A model generated the notes under the pieces. That model saw only the letters and a program-made list of their open reading frames with translations, searched no databases and was not told the origin of the DNA. A stretch of DNA of 43,085 nt from Bacteroidales bacterium (GTDB lineage Bacteria; Bacteroidota; Bacteroidia; Bacteroidales; UBA932), in the NCBI GenBank assembly GCA_017437125.1, contig JAFSBV010000006.1:1-43085 (forward strand). Reading direction: 5' to 3'. The translations under genes were made by a program, and so were the position numbers. Below are positions 16,472-25,441 of this stretch, in pieces (positions within the stretch are counted from its first letter, which is position 1; each line of letters opens with the position of its first letter).

Positions 16472-18490
16472 ATGCATAGAGTCTTGAAGCATCTGGTCAT
16501 CATATGTCTCCTTCTTGCGGCAGGCATTCATGAGCTTCATGCTCAATATGACAAGGACGTGTTCATGATGCGCGGCCGTCAGGCGATTGCTGACGGCAGG
16601 TATGCTCTTGCTATCGAGAACTTCAATGTCCTGTCCCAGCTTGATACGGCCGACTACTGGACATTCTTCTTCCGTGGAATCGCGAAATATAACCTCGGTG
16701 ACCTCAGAGGAGCAAAGAATGACTTCGACCGTTCCGTGCGTCTCAATCCTGTATTTACAAACGGCTATCATTACCGTGGTATAACGGAAAGCCGCTTCGG
16801 AAACTATGATGCTGCCCTGGGCGATCTCCAGAGGGCGATAGAATTAAGACCGGGATTCATAGGCATATATTTCAGCCGCGGTGTGACATATTTCCTTGCC
16901 CAGCAGTTCGACAAGGCGATCGATGATTTCGACAGGTATATAAGAAAGGAGCCGAAAGATCCTTCGGCATATCTCAACCGAGGAGCCAGCTATCTTTTCC
17001 TTGGCGATACCCTGAAGGCCTTGAACGATTATAACAAGGCAATAAAGCTTGACCGCTTCGATCCTGAGGGATATGTCCGCAGAGGCCGTCTCCATGCTTC
17101 AAGGAAGGAATACACTCAGGCATTGGAAGATATGGACAAGGCTATTGAGCTTGATACTGCCAATACTTTCGCTTACTTCAACAGGGCCATAATGCTTTAT
17201 GAGCAGGAAAGGTACAGGGAGGCGATGGCCGATCTCAACAGAGTTCTTCAGGACGAGCCAGGCAATGCCCTGACCCTCTATAACAGAGGCCTCATAAGTG
17301 CCCAGCTCGGTGCATATGACGATGCACTGAATGATATGGACAGGGTATTGAACATCAATCCGGACAATGTGCTGGCGTATTTCAACAGAGCGTCCATCTT
17401 CATAGAAATGGGCTTGTATGAGAATGCTCTGGAGGACTACGATATGGCGATCAGCCTTTATCCCGACTTCGCCAAGGCATACATGAACAGATCGTATGTC
17501 AAGAATCTCTTAGGCAGATTCAAGGATGCGAAAAAGGATTACGATACGGCTCAGAAGAAGGTTGCCGAGTACCGTGCAAGGAATGTGACCGATGCCGGAT
17601 CTTTTGCCGACACTACGAAGAAATACAGTTCTCTCCTGTCTCTTGATGCGGAATTCGCAAAGAAGGATTTCGACGACGAGCTTCTCCAGCATCGTGACAT
17701 AGACATAAGGTTGAGACCTTTGTACAAGTTCGTTCTTACTGGAGAGAAGGATAATACGACATATGCATTGAGCCGCGGGTATGAGAATCCTCTTGTCGCC
17801 ATGTTCGAGAATGCCATGCCTGTGGGAGTCGGAATTCGTAATTCTGATGTTCATCTTGACGAGAAGGCTCTTGCCGAAGTCGAAGCTGCTGCATGGGCAG
17901 GCGGAAATACGCCTGAAACAGCATTCCTCAGGGCATTGTACGATTATAACGGAAAGCAGTTCAACTCCGCTCTGGCATATTACGGGCAGGCGATTGAAGA
18001 AGCTGAGGAAGTCTCATCGGGATATGCATCGCTTTACAGAGCATTCTATCATATGAACAGGGGAGTGCTTCGTGCCGAGATGATCGAGTTCATCGCTTCC
18101 ATCGAGAGCAATGTCCAGGTTCTTTCAATGGATGATACTGGAAGTACGAGGGCACGTGTCCGTGACCAGGTTGTAAGGCAGTATGAATATACTGATGCTC
18201 TTGAAGATATGAAGAGAGCGGCAGAGATAATACCGGATATGCCTTATGCATATTACAATCTCGGCAATCTGTACTGTCTGTCTTCAGAGTACATAAATTC
18301 GATAGATAACTATACCAAGGCCATCGACCTCTATCCATATATGGGTGATGCATATTTCAACAGAGGACTGGTTCTCATATATCTGAAGGACAAGGAGAAA
18401 GGATGTATCGACCTTTCACGTGCCGGAGAGCTTGGAGTCGGTGACGCCTATGGAGTGATTAAGAAATATTGTGAAGATGAAAATGAATGA
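16472..18490 (+). CDS. exported tetratricopeptide-repeat protein
   Basis: 672 residues from the ATG at 16472, chosen because it starts a signal peptide (hydrophobic core LVIICLLLAAG, then HAQ). An upstream ATG at 16379 would lie before the promoter-derived leader. About ten or eleven TPR units fill residues ~30-390 with the W-L-G-Y-A-F-A-P-like pattern (for example NRGASYLFLGD, YFNRAIMLYEQ). After a linker (~400-500), further TPR-like units end the chain. TPRs bind other proteins; a periplasmic scaffold is likely. The stop overlaps the next gene, so it heads a coupled operon with sugar enzymes. Confidence 0.88.
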   Translation: MHRVLKHLVIICLLLAAGIHELHAQYDKDVFMMRGRQAIADGRYALAIENFNVLSQLDTADYWTFFFRGIAKYNLGDLRGAKNDFDRSVRLNPVFTNGYHYRGITESRFGNYDAALGDLQRAIELRPGFIGIYFSRGVTYFLAQQFDKAIDDFDRYIRKEPKDPSAYLNRGASYLFLGDTLKALNDYNKAIKLDRFDPEGYVRRGRLHASRKEYTQALEDMDKAIELDTANTFAYFNRAIMLYEQERYREAMADLNRVLQDEPGNALTLYNRGLISAQLGAYDDALNDMDRVLNINPDNVLAYFNRASIFIEMGLYENALEDYDMAISLYPDFAKAYMNRSYVKNLLGRFKDAKKDYDTAQKKVAEYRARNVTDAGSFADTTKKYSSLLSLDAEFAKKDFDDELLQHRDIDIRLRPLYKFVLTGEKDNTTYALSRGYENPLVAMFENAMPVGVGIRNSDVHLDEKALAEVEAAAWAGGNTPETAFLRALYDYNGKQFNSALAYYGQAIEEAEEVSSGYASLYRAFYHMNRGVLRAEMIEFIASIESNVQVLSMDDTGSTRARVRDQVVRQYEYTDALEDMKRAAEIIPDMPYAYYNLGNLYCLSSEYINSIDNYTKAIDLYPYMGDAYFNRGLVLIYLKDKEKGCIDLSRAGELGVGDAYGVIKKYCEDENE

Positions 18491-19121
18491 GAATAAGATA
18501 AAGGCTCTGATATTTGATATGGGAGGAGTTCTTGTTGACCTTGATATCGAGGATTGCAAGAGGGCTTTCAAGGAATATATCGGATATCATGAGATTGACA
18601 ATATTATAGATGCATGTCATCAGAAAGGCATTTATGGCGATCTGGAGGAAGGAATCCTGTCTGCTGACGAGTTCAGGAAGATCGTTCTGGCGGATTCCCG
18701 TCCCGGTGCTCTTGCAGAGGATGTGGACAGGGCCATGTGGCATATTCTTGTTGGCATAGAGCCGTATAAGGTAGAAATGCTCAGGAAGCTTTCAGAGTCT
18801 TATGAGCTGTACCTTCTGAGCAATAACAATCCTGTCTGCCTGCCACGTGCCAAAGAGATATTCAGCAAGGCTGGTATTCCGCTGGATTCCATTTTCCGCA
18901 AGTGCTTCTATTCATTCGAGATGAAGGCTCTGAAGCCGTCAGAGAAGTTTTATAAGGCTGTGATCGAGGAGATAGGCCTGCCGGCTGATCAGATGCTTTT
19001 CATAGATGATTCTCAGAAGAATGTTGACGGAGCTGTCGCTGCCGGACTGCCTGCAGCATATTACGAGCCGGGAACAGACCTTGAAGCCTTGCTTTCAGAA
19101 ATCTTGGAGGGACAGGACTGA
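18471..19121 (+). CDS. HAD-superfamily hydrolase (subfamily IA, YihX-like)
   Basis: 216 residues. Motif I is FDMGGVLVDL: the nucleophile Asp is kept, and the second Asp of the usual DxD is Gly, as in YihX-like and epoxide-hydrolase-N-type members. Motif II is LLSNNN, motif III Lys is in MKALKPSEKFY, and motif IV is FIDDSQKN. A four-helix cap follows motif I. Sugar-phosphate or other small phosphomonoester hydrolysis is likely; the substrate is unknown. Starts at 18471, 18477 or 18483 are all in frame and all overlap the TPR gene. Its stop overlaps the next start as TGATG. Confidence 0.87.
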   Translation: MKMKMNENKIKALIFDMGGVLVDLDIEDCKRAFKEYIGYHEIDNIIDACHQKGIYGDLEEGILSADEFRKIVLADSRPGALAEDVDRAMWHILVGIEPYKVEMLRKLSESYELYLLSNNNPVCLPRAKEIFSKAGIPLDSIFRKCFYSFEMKALKPSEKFYKAVIEEIGLPADQMLFIDDSQKNVDGAVAAGLPAAYYEPGTDLEALLSEILEGQD

Positions 19122-19915
19122 TGGTGAGGTTTATGAGTCTTTCCAGCGGAAGCTGCGGCAACTGCTATTATCTGGGAACGGAAAATGGAGGAGTCCTGAT
19201 CGATGCTGGTGTCAGCTTGAGACGTCTCAAGAAGGTCCTTCAAGAATACGATCTTGATATGGATTCCTTTTCGGCAGTCTTGGTTACACATGATCATCTG
19301 GATCATATAAGACATCTTGGTTCATTCTGTAAGCGCCTGAGCAAGCCTGTTTATACTACTCAGACAATACATTCGGCACTTGCAAGACACACGTTCACAG
19401 CTCCGACAATAGGCCCTTGCCGCCGGATCCTGGAAGAGGAAGTGTGGAATGAGATCGCAGGAATGAAGGTCAGATATTTCGTCGTTCCTCATGATGCGAC
19501 CCAGACTGTCGGATATGCGATAGAGGTCGAGGACCACAGATTCGTCATCATGACCGATGTCGGCAGGATGACGGATGAGGCGGTGGAATTTGCCCGTCAG
19601 GCCGATACGGTCGTGGTTGAATCGAATTATGATATGGACATGCTCATGGGCGGTCCTTATACATATGAACTGAAGATGAGGATTGTTCAAGGCTGCGGGC
19701 ATCTCAGCAATGACGAGTGTGCTTCTGCGGTCAAGCGCTTCTGGCACGACGGCCTTAGGAACATATTCCTGTGTCATCTGAGCGAGAACAACAATACTCA
19801 TGAACTTGCATACAGATGTACATCTGATGCATTGAAGGAGATCGGTGTGGAGAAGGGATCCGTATATCTTCACTGCCTGCCACGCCAGTATCCTTCACAA
19901 ATGTTTGAATTATAA
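19121..19915 (+). CDS. metallo-beta-lactamase-fold hydrolase (WalJ/YycJ-like)
   Basis: 264 residues. It opens with FMSLSSGSCGNCYYLG, typical of the WalJ/YycJ group, then the metal motif THDHLDH, the later Asp in MTDVGRM and His in CHLSENN. Members are cytoplasmic two-metal phosphodiesterase-like enzymes; in Firmicutes YycJ is linked to the WalKR system and to DNA repair, and the Bacteroidota role is not established. It overlaps the HAD gene by one base and is followed by a second HAD gene 10 bp later. Confidence 0.88.
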   Translation: MVRFMSLSSGSCGNCYYLGTENGGVLIDAGVSLRRLKKVLQEYDLDMDSFSAVLVTHDHLDHIRHLGSFCKRLSKPVYTTQTIHSALARHTFTAPTIGPCRRILEEEVWNEIAGMKVRYFVVPHDATQTVGYAIEVEDHRFVIMTDVGRMTDEAVEFARQADTVVVESNYDMDMLMGGPYTYELKMRIVQGCGHLSNDECASAVKRFWHDGLRNIFLCHLSENNNTHELAYRCTSDALKEIGVEKGSVYLHCLPRQYPSQMFEL

Positions 19916-19925
19916 AGTTGTGTAA

Positions 19926-20819
19926 ATGAAACAGAATCATAATCAGATACTTTCTCCTGATATGAAGGAGAGACTTTCACGGATACGGCATCTGGCTCTG
20001 GATATGGACGGAACCATCTATCTTGGCGGTACTCTGTTCCCGTTTACTGTGGAATTCCTCGAGAAGATGAAGAGTGAAGGAATCGGATATTCATTCCTTA
20101 CGAACAATCCTTCCCGTTCTGTGGCGGATTATCTGAAGAAGCTTGAGGCTATGGGAATCAAGTCTGACGAGAAGGATATGTACACGACTTCATTGGCTGC
20201 GATAGATTATATAAAGTCTCATTATCCGTCTGCAAGGAGGATTTTCTTTCTTGGCACACCGAGCATGATATCCCAGTTCGAGAAGGCAGGTTTCGAGTCT
20301 TGCACCGATGACCCGGATGATGTGCCTGATGTACTTGTCGTCGCTTTCGACATGACTCTTGACTTTCCGAAGCTTTGTCGTGCGGCATGGTGGGCTTTGC
20401 AGGGCATACCATATGTCGCTACAAATCCCGACCGCGTGTGTCCTACGGATCAGAAGACTGTTCTTGTGGATTGCGGCTCTATGTGCAAGTGCATAGAACA
20501 TGCTGTGGGACGACGCCCCGACATCACCTTGGGCAAGCCAGATCCCAATATGCTTACAGGCATAATGGACCGTTACGGTCTTGCACCGGAGGAAGTGGCC
20601 ATGGTGGGTGACAGGATATATACGGATACGGCTACAGCGCATAATGCCGGAGCTTTCGGAGTTCTGGTCCTTTCCGGTGAGACAACTCTTGAAACTGCAG
20701 AGACTGTGGCTGAGGATGCCAGGACCAATCCTTCTCCTGAGTTCTTCCCGCCTGATCTCATATGCAGAGACATCAAGGAATTGGGAGAACTGCTGATTGA
20801 AGCAAGAAACAATGAATAA
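19926..20819 (+). CDS. HAD-IIA sugar-phosphatase-like hydrolase (NagD family)
   Basis: 297 residues. Motif I is LDMDGTIYLGG, followed by FLTNNPSRS (motif II), a C2-type cap with DMTLDFPKL, Lys in LGKPDPNM (motif III) and MVGDRIYTD (motif IV). This order matches NagD/AraL/phosphoglycolate-phosphatase-like HAD-IIA enzymes that dephosphorylate sugar phosphates. It is cytoplasmic, with no signal peptide. It lies 12 bp before the GH3 gene, so it is co-expressed with glycan-cleaving enzymes and might recycle a sugar phosphate from them (inference). Confidence 0.9.
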   Translation: MKQNHNQILSPDMKERLSRIRHLALDMDGTIYLGGTLFPFTVEFLEKMKSEGIGYSFLTNNPSRSVADYLKKLEAMGIKSDEKDMYTTSLAAIDYIKSHYPSARRIFFLGTPSMISQFEKAGFESCTDDPDDVPDVLVVAFDMTLDFPKLCRAAWWALQGIPYVATNPDRVCPTDQKTVLVDCGSMCKCIEHAVGRRPDITLGKPDPNMLTGIMDRYGLAPEEVAMVGDRIYTDTATAHNAGAFGVLVLSGETTLETAETVAEDARTNPSPEFFPPDLICRDIKELGELLIEARNNE

Positions 20820-20831
20820 ACCACATACACT

Positions 20832-23150
20832 ATGAAGATTAAAAGAATTCTCATGCTTGCTGCAGCGGTTGCTGCTCTTGCATCCTGCGACTGCGGAACG
20901 AAGGTCGCACCAGCTATCCCTCAGGACAAGGAGGTAGAGGCAAAGGTTGAAAAGATCCTCAAGGGACTGACTCTTGAGGAGAAGATCGGTCAGATGACCC
21001 AGCTCAATGCAACTGCGGTAGCAAACGGTATTGATATCACCGAGTTTGGTGAAAAGGCTATCCGTGAATACAAGATCGGTTCAGTGCTCAATACTCCTGG
21101 CGACATCGCTCAGACAAGGGAAAAGTACAATCAGTTCATCACTGAACTGAACAGGATCTCTATGGAAACAATGGGCATTCCATGTCTTTATGGTCTTGAC
21201 CACATTCATGGCGTAACATATGTTGCAGGCGGTACTCTGTTTCCTCAGGAAATTAACATTGCTGCTACATTCAACCGTCAGCATGCGTACAACATGGGTA
21301 AGGTTACTGCATATGAGAGCCGTGCAGCAAATGTTCCTTGGACATTCTCGCCTACAATGGACCTCGGAAGAAATCCTGAGTGGCCACGTATGTGGGAAAG
21401 CTTCGGAGAAGATACTTATGTCAATGCGCAGATGGCTGTTGCAGAGGTAAACGGAATGCAGGGTGAGGATCCTAATCATGTAGGTCCATACAACATCGCA
21501 GCTTGTGCAAAGCATTTCATGGGTTATGGAGTACCTGTTACAGGCCAGGACCGCACACCGTCTTCAATTGCCGCTTCAGAGCTCCGCGAAAAGCATTTCG
21601 AGCCATTCAAGGAGGCAATGCAGGCAGGTGCCCTCACTATCATGGTGAACTCAGGCAGCAATAACGGTATTCCTTTCCATTGCAATACGGAGCTTCTTAC
21701 ACAGTGGGTCAAGGAAGACCTCAACTGGGACGGTATGATCGTTACCGACTGGGCTGATATTGCTAACCTTTATACCCGTGAGCGCGTCGCTTCAAGCCTG
21801 AAGGAAGCTGTAAAGCTTGCCATCAATGCCGGAATAGACATGTCTATGGTACCTTATGACTGCCAGTTTGCAATTGATCTCAAGGAACTCGTTGAAGAAG
21901 GTGAGGTCCCTATGTCACGTATCGACGATGCTGTAAGACGTATCCTTCGTCTGAAGTTCCGTCTCGGACTTTTCGATCAGCCTGATACACTTATGGAGAA
22001 TTATCCGGAATTCGGAGGAGAGGCTCATGCAAAGCTTTCTTATGATGCTGCTGTAGAGTCTGAAGTCCTTCTCAAGAACAACGGTATCCTTCCTCTCAGA
22101 AAGGATGTGAAGATTCTCGTTACTGGTCCTAATGCAAACTCGATGAGGACATTGAACGGTGGCTGGTCATATACATGGCAGGGACACGGTGCTTCGATTC
22201 CTCAGTTCACAGAAAGGTTCAACACTATCTATGAGGCTATCGCACAGAAGTTTGAGAATGTTACATATGTTCCAGGTGTAGAGTATGACCTTGCAGGAAC
22301 AAACTGGAGATTTGATGAGGCTACAAGCATCAAGGAGGCTGTCGCTGCTGCAAGAAAGGCAGAGGTGATCATAGCTTGCGTCGGTGAGAATACATATTGC
22401 GAAACTCCTGGAAATGATGTGGATCTCAATCTTTCTAAGAATCAGAAGGATCTCGTGAATGCTCTTGCCGCTACAGGAAGACCGGTTATCCTCGTTCTTA
22501 ACGAAGGCCGTCCTCGTATTATCAACGATATCGAGCCTCTCGCTTCAGCAGTCGTTGACGTACTTCTCCCAAGCAACTATGGTGGTGACGCTCTTGCCGC
22601 CCTCCTCTGCGGTGAGGAGAACTTCAGCGGAAAGCTTCCGTTCACATATCCAAAATATACCAACAAGTTCGCTGTATATGACTACAAGCCTGCCGAGAAC
22701 CAGACAACTATGGCCGGTTCATACAACTATAATGCTGTAATGGACGTTCAGTGGCCGTTCGGACATGGTCTCAGCTATACTACATTCGCTTATTCGAACC
22801 TTACAGTCTCTCAGAACGAGTTCGACTCGAATGATGTTCTCAAGGTTACTGTAGATGTTACGAATACAGGTGACGTTACCGGTAAGGAGAGCGTGCTTCT
22901 CTTCTCGAGCGACTATTATGCAAGCTCAACTCCTGATGTCCGCCGTCTCCGCGCATTCGACAAGATCGAACTTGCTCCAGGTGAGACAAAGACAGTCGAA
23001 CTCGAAGTGACAGCCAAGGATCTTGCCTTTGTCAACTACTATGGCAAATGGACTCTCGAGGAAGGTGAATTCGCACTTTCAATCGGAAATCAGAGCGTGA
23101 ACATCCTCTGTACCGAGACAATAGTATGGGATCAGCCGAACATTGACTGA
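20832..23150 (+). CDS. glycoside hydrolase family 3, beta-glucosidase-like lipoprotein
   Basis: 772 residues. Signal with lipobox LASC (Cys19), so a lipoprotein in the periplasm or at the surface. The GH3 barrel spans ~45-385 (GLTLEEKIGQM, YGLDHIHGV, KHFMGYG) with nucleophile Asp306 in IVTDWADI. The alpha/beta sandwich (~415-630) has CVGENTYCETPG, the usual acid/base-loop region, and LLPSNYGGDALAALL. A FnIII-like domain closes the chain from ~670. The layout matches BglX-type exo-beta-glucosidases; specificity cannot be fixed. Its stop overlaps the GH92 start as TGATG. Confidence 0.92.
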   Translation: MKIKRILMLAAAVAALASCDCGTKVAPAIPQDKEVEAKVEKILKGLTLEEKIGQMTQLNATAVANGIDITEFGEKAIREYKIGSVLNTPGDIAQTREKYNQFITELNRISMETMGIPCLYGLDHIHGVTYVAGGTLFPQEINIAATFNRQHAYNMGKVTAYESRAANVPWTFSPTMDLGRNPEWPRMWESFGEDTYVNAQMAVAEVNGMQGEDPNHVGPYNIAACAKHFMGYGVPVTGQDRTPSSIAASELREKHFEPFKEAMQAGALTIMVNSGSNNGIPFHCNTELLTQWVKEDLNWDGMIVTDWADIANLYTRERVASSLKEAVKLAINAGIDMSMVPYDCQFAIDLKELVEEGEVPMSRIDDAVRRILRLKFRLGLFDQPDTLMENYPEFGGEAHAKLSYDAAVESEVLLKNNGILPLRKDVKILVTGPNANSMRTLNGGWSYTWQGHGASIPQFTERFNTIYEAIAQKFENVTYVPGVEYDLAGTNWRFDEATSIKEAVAAARKAEVIIACVGENTYCETPGNDVDLNLSKNQKDLVNALAATGRPVILVLNEGRPRIINDIEPLASAVVDVLLPSNYGGDALAALLCGEENFSGKLPFTYPKYTNKFAVYDYKPAENQTTMAGSYNYNAVMDVQWPFGHGLSYTTFAYSNLTVSQNEFDSNDVLKVTVDVTNTGDVTGKESVLLFSSDYYASSTPDVRRLRAFDKIELAPGETKTVELEVTAKDLAFVNYYGKWTLEEGEFALSIGNQSVNILCTETIVWDQPNID

Positions 23151-25441
23151 TGACAAGACATATCACCATATTTTGTGCAGCCCTTCTTCTGCTTGCATGT
23201 CAGGCAGAAAGGGCTGCACTTCCTTTATATGAGCCGGTGGATCATGTCAATACGCTGATGGGATCCTTGTCAAAGCATTCGCTTTCCACAGGAAACACAT
23301 ATCCTGCTGTCGCCATGCCATGGGGAATGAATTTCTGGACACCCCAGACAGGACGGATGGGAGACGGATGGACATATACCTATACTGCAGACAAGATCCG
23401 CGGATTCAAGCAGACCCATCAGCCTTCTCCATGGATAAACGATTACGGCCAGTTCTCTATAATGCCGGTTTCGACCCCGGTCTTTGATGAGGATCAGAGG
23501 GCAAGCTGGTTTTCACACAAGGCTGAGACCGCTACGCCTTATCATTATTCCGTATATCTTGCCGATCATGATACGTATGTCGAGATGGCTCCTACGGAAA
23601 GAGCGGCGATGTTCCGCATTACATATCCTTCCGTTGAGGAATCATATCTTATTATAGACGCCTTTGACAGGGGTTCATATGTGAAGATATATGAAGACAG
23701 CAAAATGATTGCAGGATATTCCACAAGGAATTCCGGCGGCGTTTCAGATGATTTCCGCAACTGGTTCGTCATAGTGTCCGATACGCCGTTCTCTTCCGCC
23801 CATATCGTATCTGATGGTGTGATGTCCGATGGAGATGAGTCTGTTTCAGAACATTCCGGAGCGGTTCTTGGTTTCAATACTGCCGGTGGCAGACAGGTTC
23901 ATCTCAAGGTCGCTTCTTCGTTTATTTCGCTTGAACAGGCCATGATCAATATGAATGAACTGGGAGAGCTGACATATGATGAAGTCAAGGAAGCCGGACG
24001 TAACAGATGGAACGAAGTTCTCGGACGATTCGAAGTCGAAGACAATGACGTAGATGACATACGGACGTTCTACTCCTGTCTGTACCGCAGCCTGCTCTTC
24101 CCTCGTGACATCTCTGAAATCGACGCTGACGGCAAGAGGGTGCACTATAGCCCTCATACTGGCAATGTCCATGAAGGCTACCTCTTTGTCGATACCGGAG
24201 TATGGGATACATTCCGCTGTCTCTTCCCGTTGCTTAACCTGGCATATCCGGAAGTCAATTCAAGGATCCAGGAAGGATATGTCAATCATTTTCTGGAGAG
24301 CGGATTTCTTCCGGAATGGTCAAGCCCCGGCCACAGGGACTGTATGGTAGGAAACAATACAGCTTCGGTTGTAGCTGATGCATATCTCAGCGGAGTTCGT
24401 GGCTATGATATCGATATCCTGTGGAAAGCGGTTACCGAAGGAGCGCACAAGGTACATCCTGATGTAAGTTCATCCGGACGTATCGGTCATGAACTTTATG
24501 ACTCTTTAGGCTATGTACCTTATGATGCCGGCATCAACGAGAGTGCTGCACGTACATTGGAATATGCCTATGATGACTGGTGCATATGGAAGCTGGGTGT
24601 CGCTCTCGGTAAATCAGAGACGGAAATATCACGATACAAGGAAGCAGCCTTGAATTACAGGAACCTCTATGATGAGGAATACGGACTCATGAACGGCCGC
24701 AGCATTTCCGGTGAATTCAGAAGGCCTTTCAATCCTCTGAAGTGGGGAGGGGACTTTACAGAGGGCAATTCTCTGCATTATACATGGTCGGTATTCCATG
24801 ATATCGCTGGCCTGATCAGACTCATGGGAGGAAAAGAAAAGTTCGCGGCCGCTCTTGACCGCGTTTTCGAGATGCCTCCGCATTTCGATGAAAGCTATTA
24901 CGGATTCGTGATACATGAAATCCGTGAGATGCAGATCATGAATATGGGCAACTATGCCCATGGAAACCAGCCGATTCAGCATATGCTATATCTGTATGAC
25001 TGGTGCGGACAGCCATGGAAGACCCAGGAAAAGGTCAGAGATGTCATGGACCGTTTCTATACCGCTTCTCCGGACGGATATTGCGGGGATGAGGATAACG
25101 GACAGACATCTGCCTGGTACGTATTTTCAGCAATGGGCTTCTATCCTGTATGTCCTGGATCCGGGGAATATGCCTTGGGATCACCTCTTTTCAGAAAGAT
25201 GACACTGACACTTCCGGACGGGGAAGAAATCGTGATATCTGCTCCGGACAATTCCGACAAGAATTGTTATGTCTCATCAGTTTCTGTTGACGGCAGGAAA
25301 TCCGACAGGAATTATATCTCAATGGAGCAGCTTCGTGACGGAGCCCATATCAGGTTTGAAATGTCTGACCGTCCGGATATGTCGCGAGGAATTTCAGACG
25401 ACGCAATGCCTTACTCATTTTCAGCAAATATGAACTTATGA
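23150..25441 (+). CDS. glycoside hydrolase family 92 alpha-mannosidase lipoprotein
   Basis: 763 residues. Signal with lipobox LLAC (Cys17). The GH92 N-terminal beta domain starts with PVDHVNTLMG and TGNTYPAVAMPWGMNFWTPQ. The (alpha/alpha)6 catalytic domain includes FVDTGVWDTFRC, CMVGNNTASVVADAY, GNYAHGNQPIQHMLYLYDW, GQPWKTQ and the acidic DGYCGDEDNGQTSAWYVF motif. GH92 enzymes are calcium-dependent exo-alpha-mannosidases acting on N-glycans or mannan. The linkage (1,2, 1,3 or 1,4) is not readable; the NQPIQH segment differs from the NEPxHH form I recall for other members. Overlaps both neighbours. Confidence 0.93.
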   Translation: MTRHITIFCAALLLLACQAERAALPLYEPVDHVNTLMGSLSKHSLSTGNTYPAVAMPWGMNFWTPQTGRMGDGWTYTYTADKIRGFKQTHQPSPWINDYGQFSIMPVSTPVFDEDQRASWFSHKAETATPYHYSVYLADHDTYVEMAPTERAAMFRITYPSVEESYLIIDAFDRGSYVKIYEDSKMIAGYSTRNSGGVSDDFRNWFVIVSDTPFSSAHIVSDGVMSDGDESVSEHSGAVLGFNTAGGRQVHLKVASSFISLEQAMINMNELGELTYDEVKEAGRNRWNEVLGRFEVEDNDVDDIRTFYSCLYRSLLFPRDISEIDADGKRVHYSPHTGNVHEGYLFVDTGVWDTFRCLFPLLNLAYPEVNSRIQEGYVNHFLESGFLPEWSSPGHRDCMVGNNTASVVADAYLSGVRGYDIDILWKAVTEGAHKVHPDVSSSGRIGHELYDSLGYVPYDAGINESAARTLEYAYDDWCIWKLGVALGKSETEISRYKEAALNYRNLYDEEYGLMNGRSISGEFRRPFNPLKWGGDFTEGNSLHYTWSVFHDIAGLIRLMGGKEKFAAALDRVFEMPPHFDESYYGFVIHEIREMQIMNMGNYAHGNQPIQHMLYLYDWCGQPWKTQEKVRDVMDRFYTASPDGYCGDEDNGQTSAWYVFSAMGFYPVCPGSGEYALGSPLFRKMTLTLPDGEEIVISAPDNSDKNCYVSSVSVDGRKSDRNYISMEQLRDGAHIRFEMSDRPDMSRGISDDAMPYSFSANMNL

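Noticed and set aside
19322-19873. 183-codon open frame on the minus strand
   Set aside because: Antisense shadow of the WalJ-like gene, which has clear metal-binding motifs.
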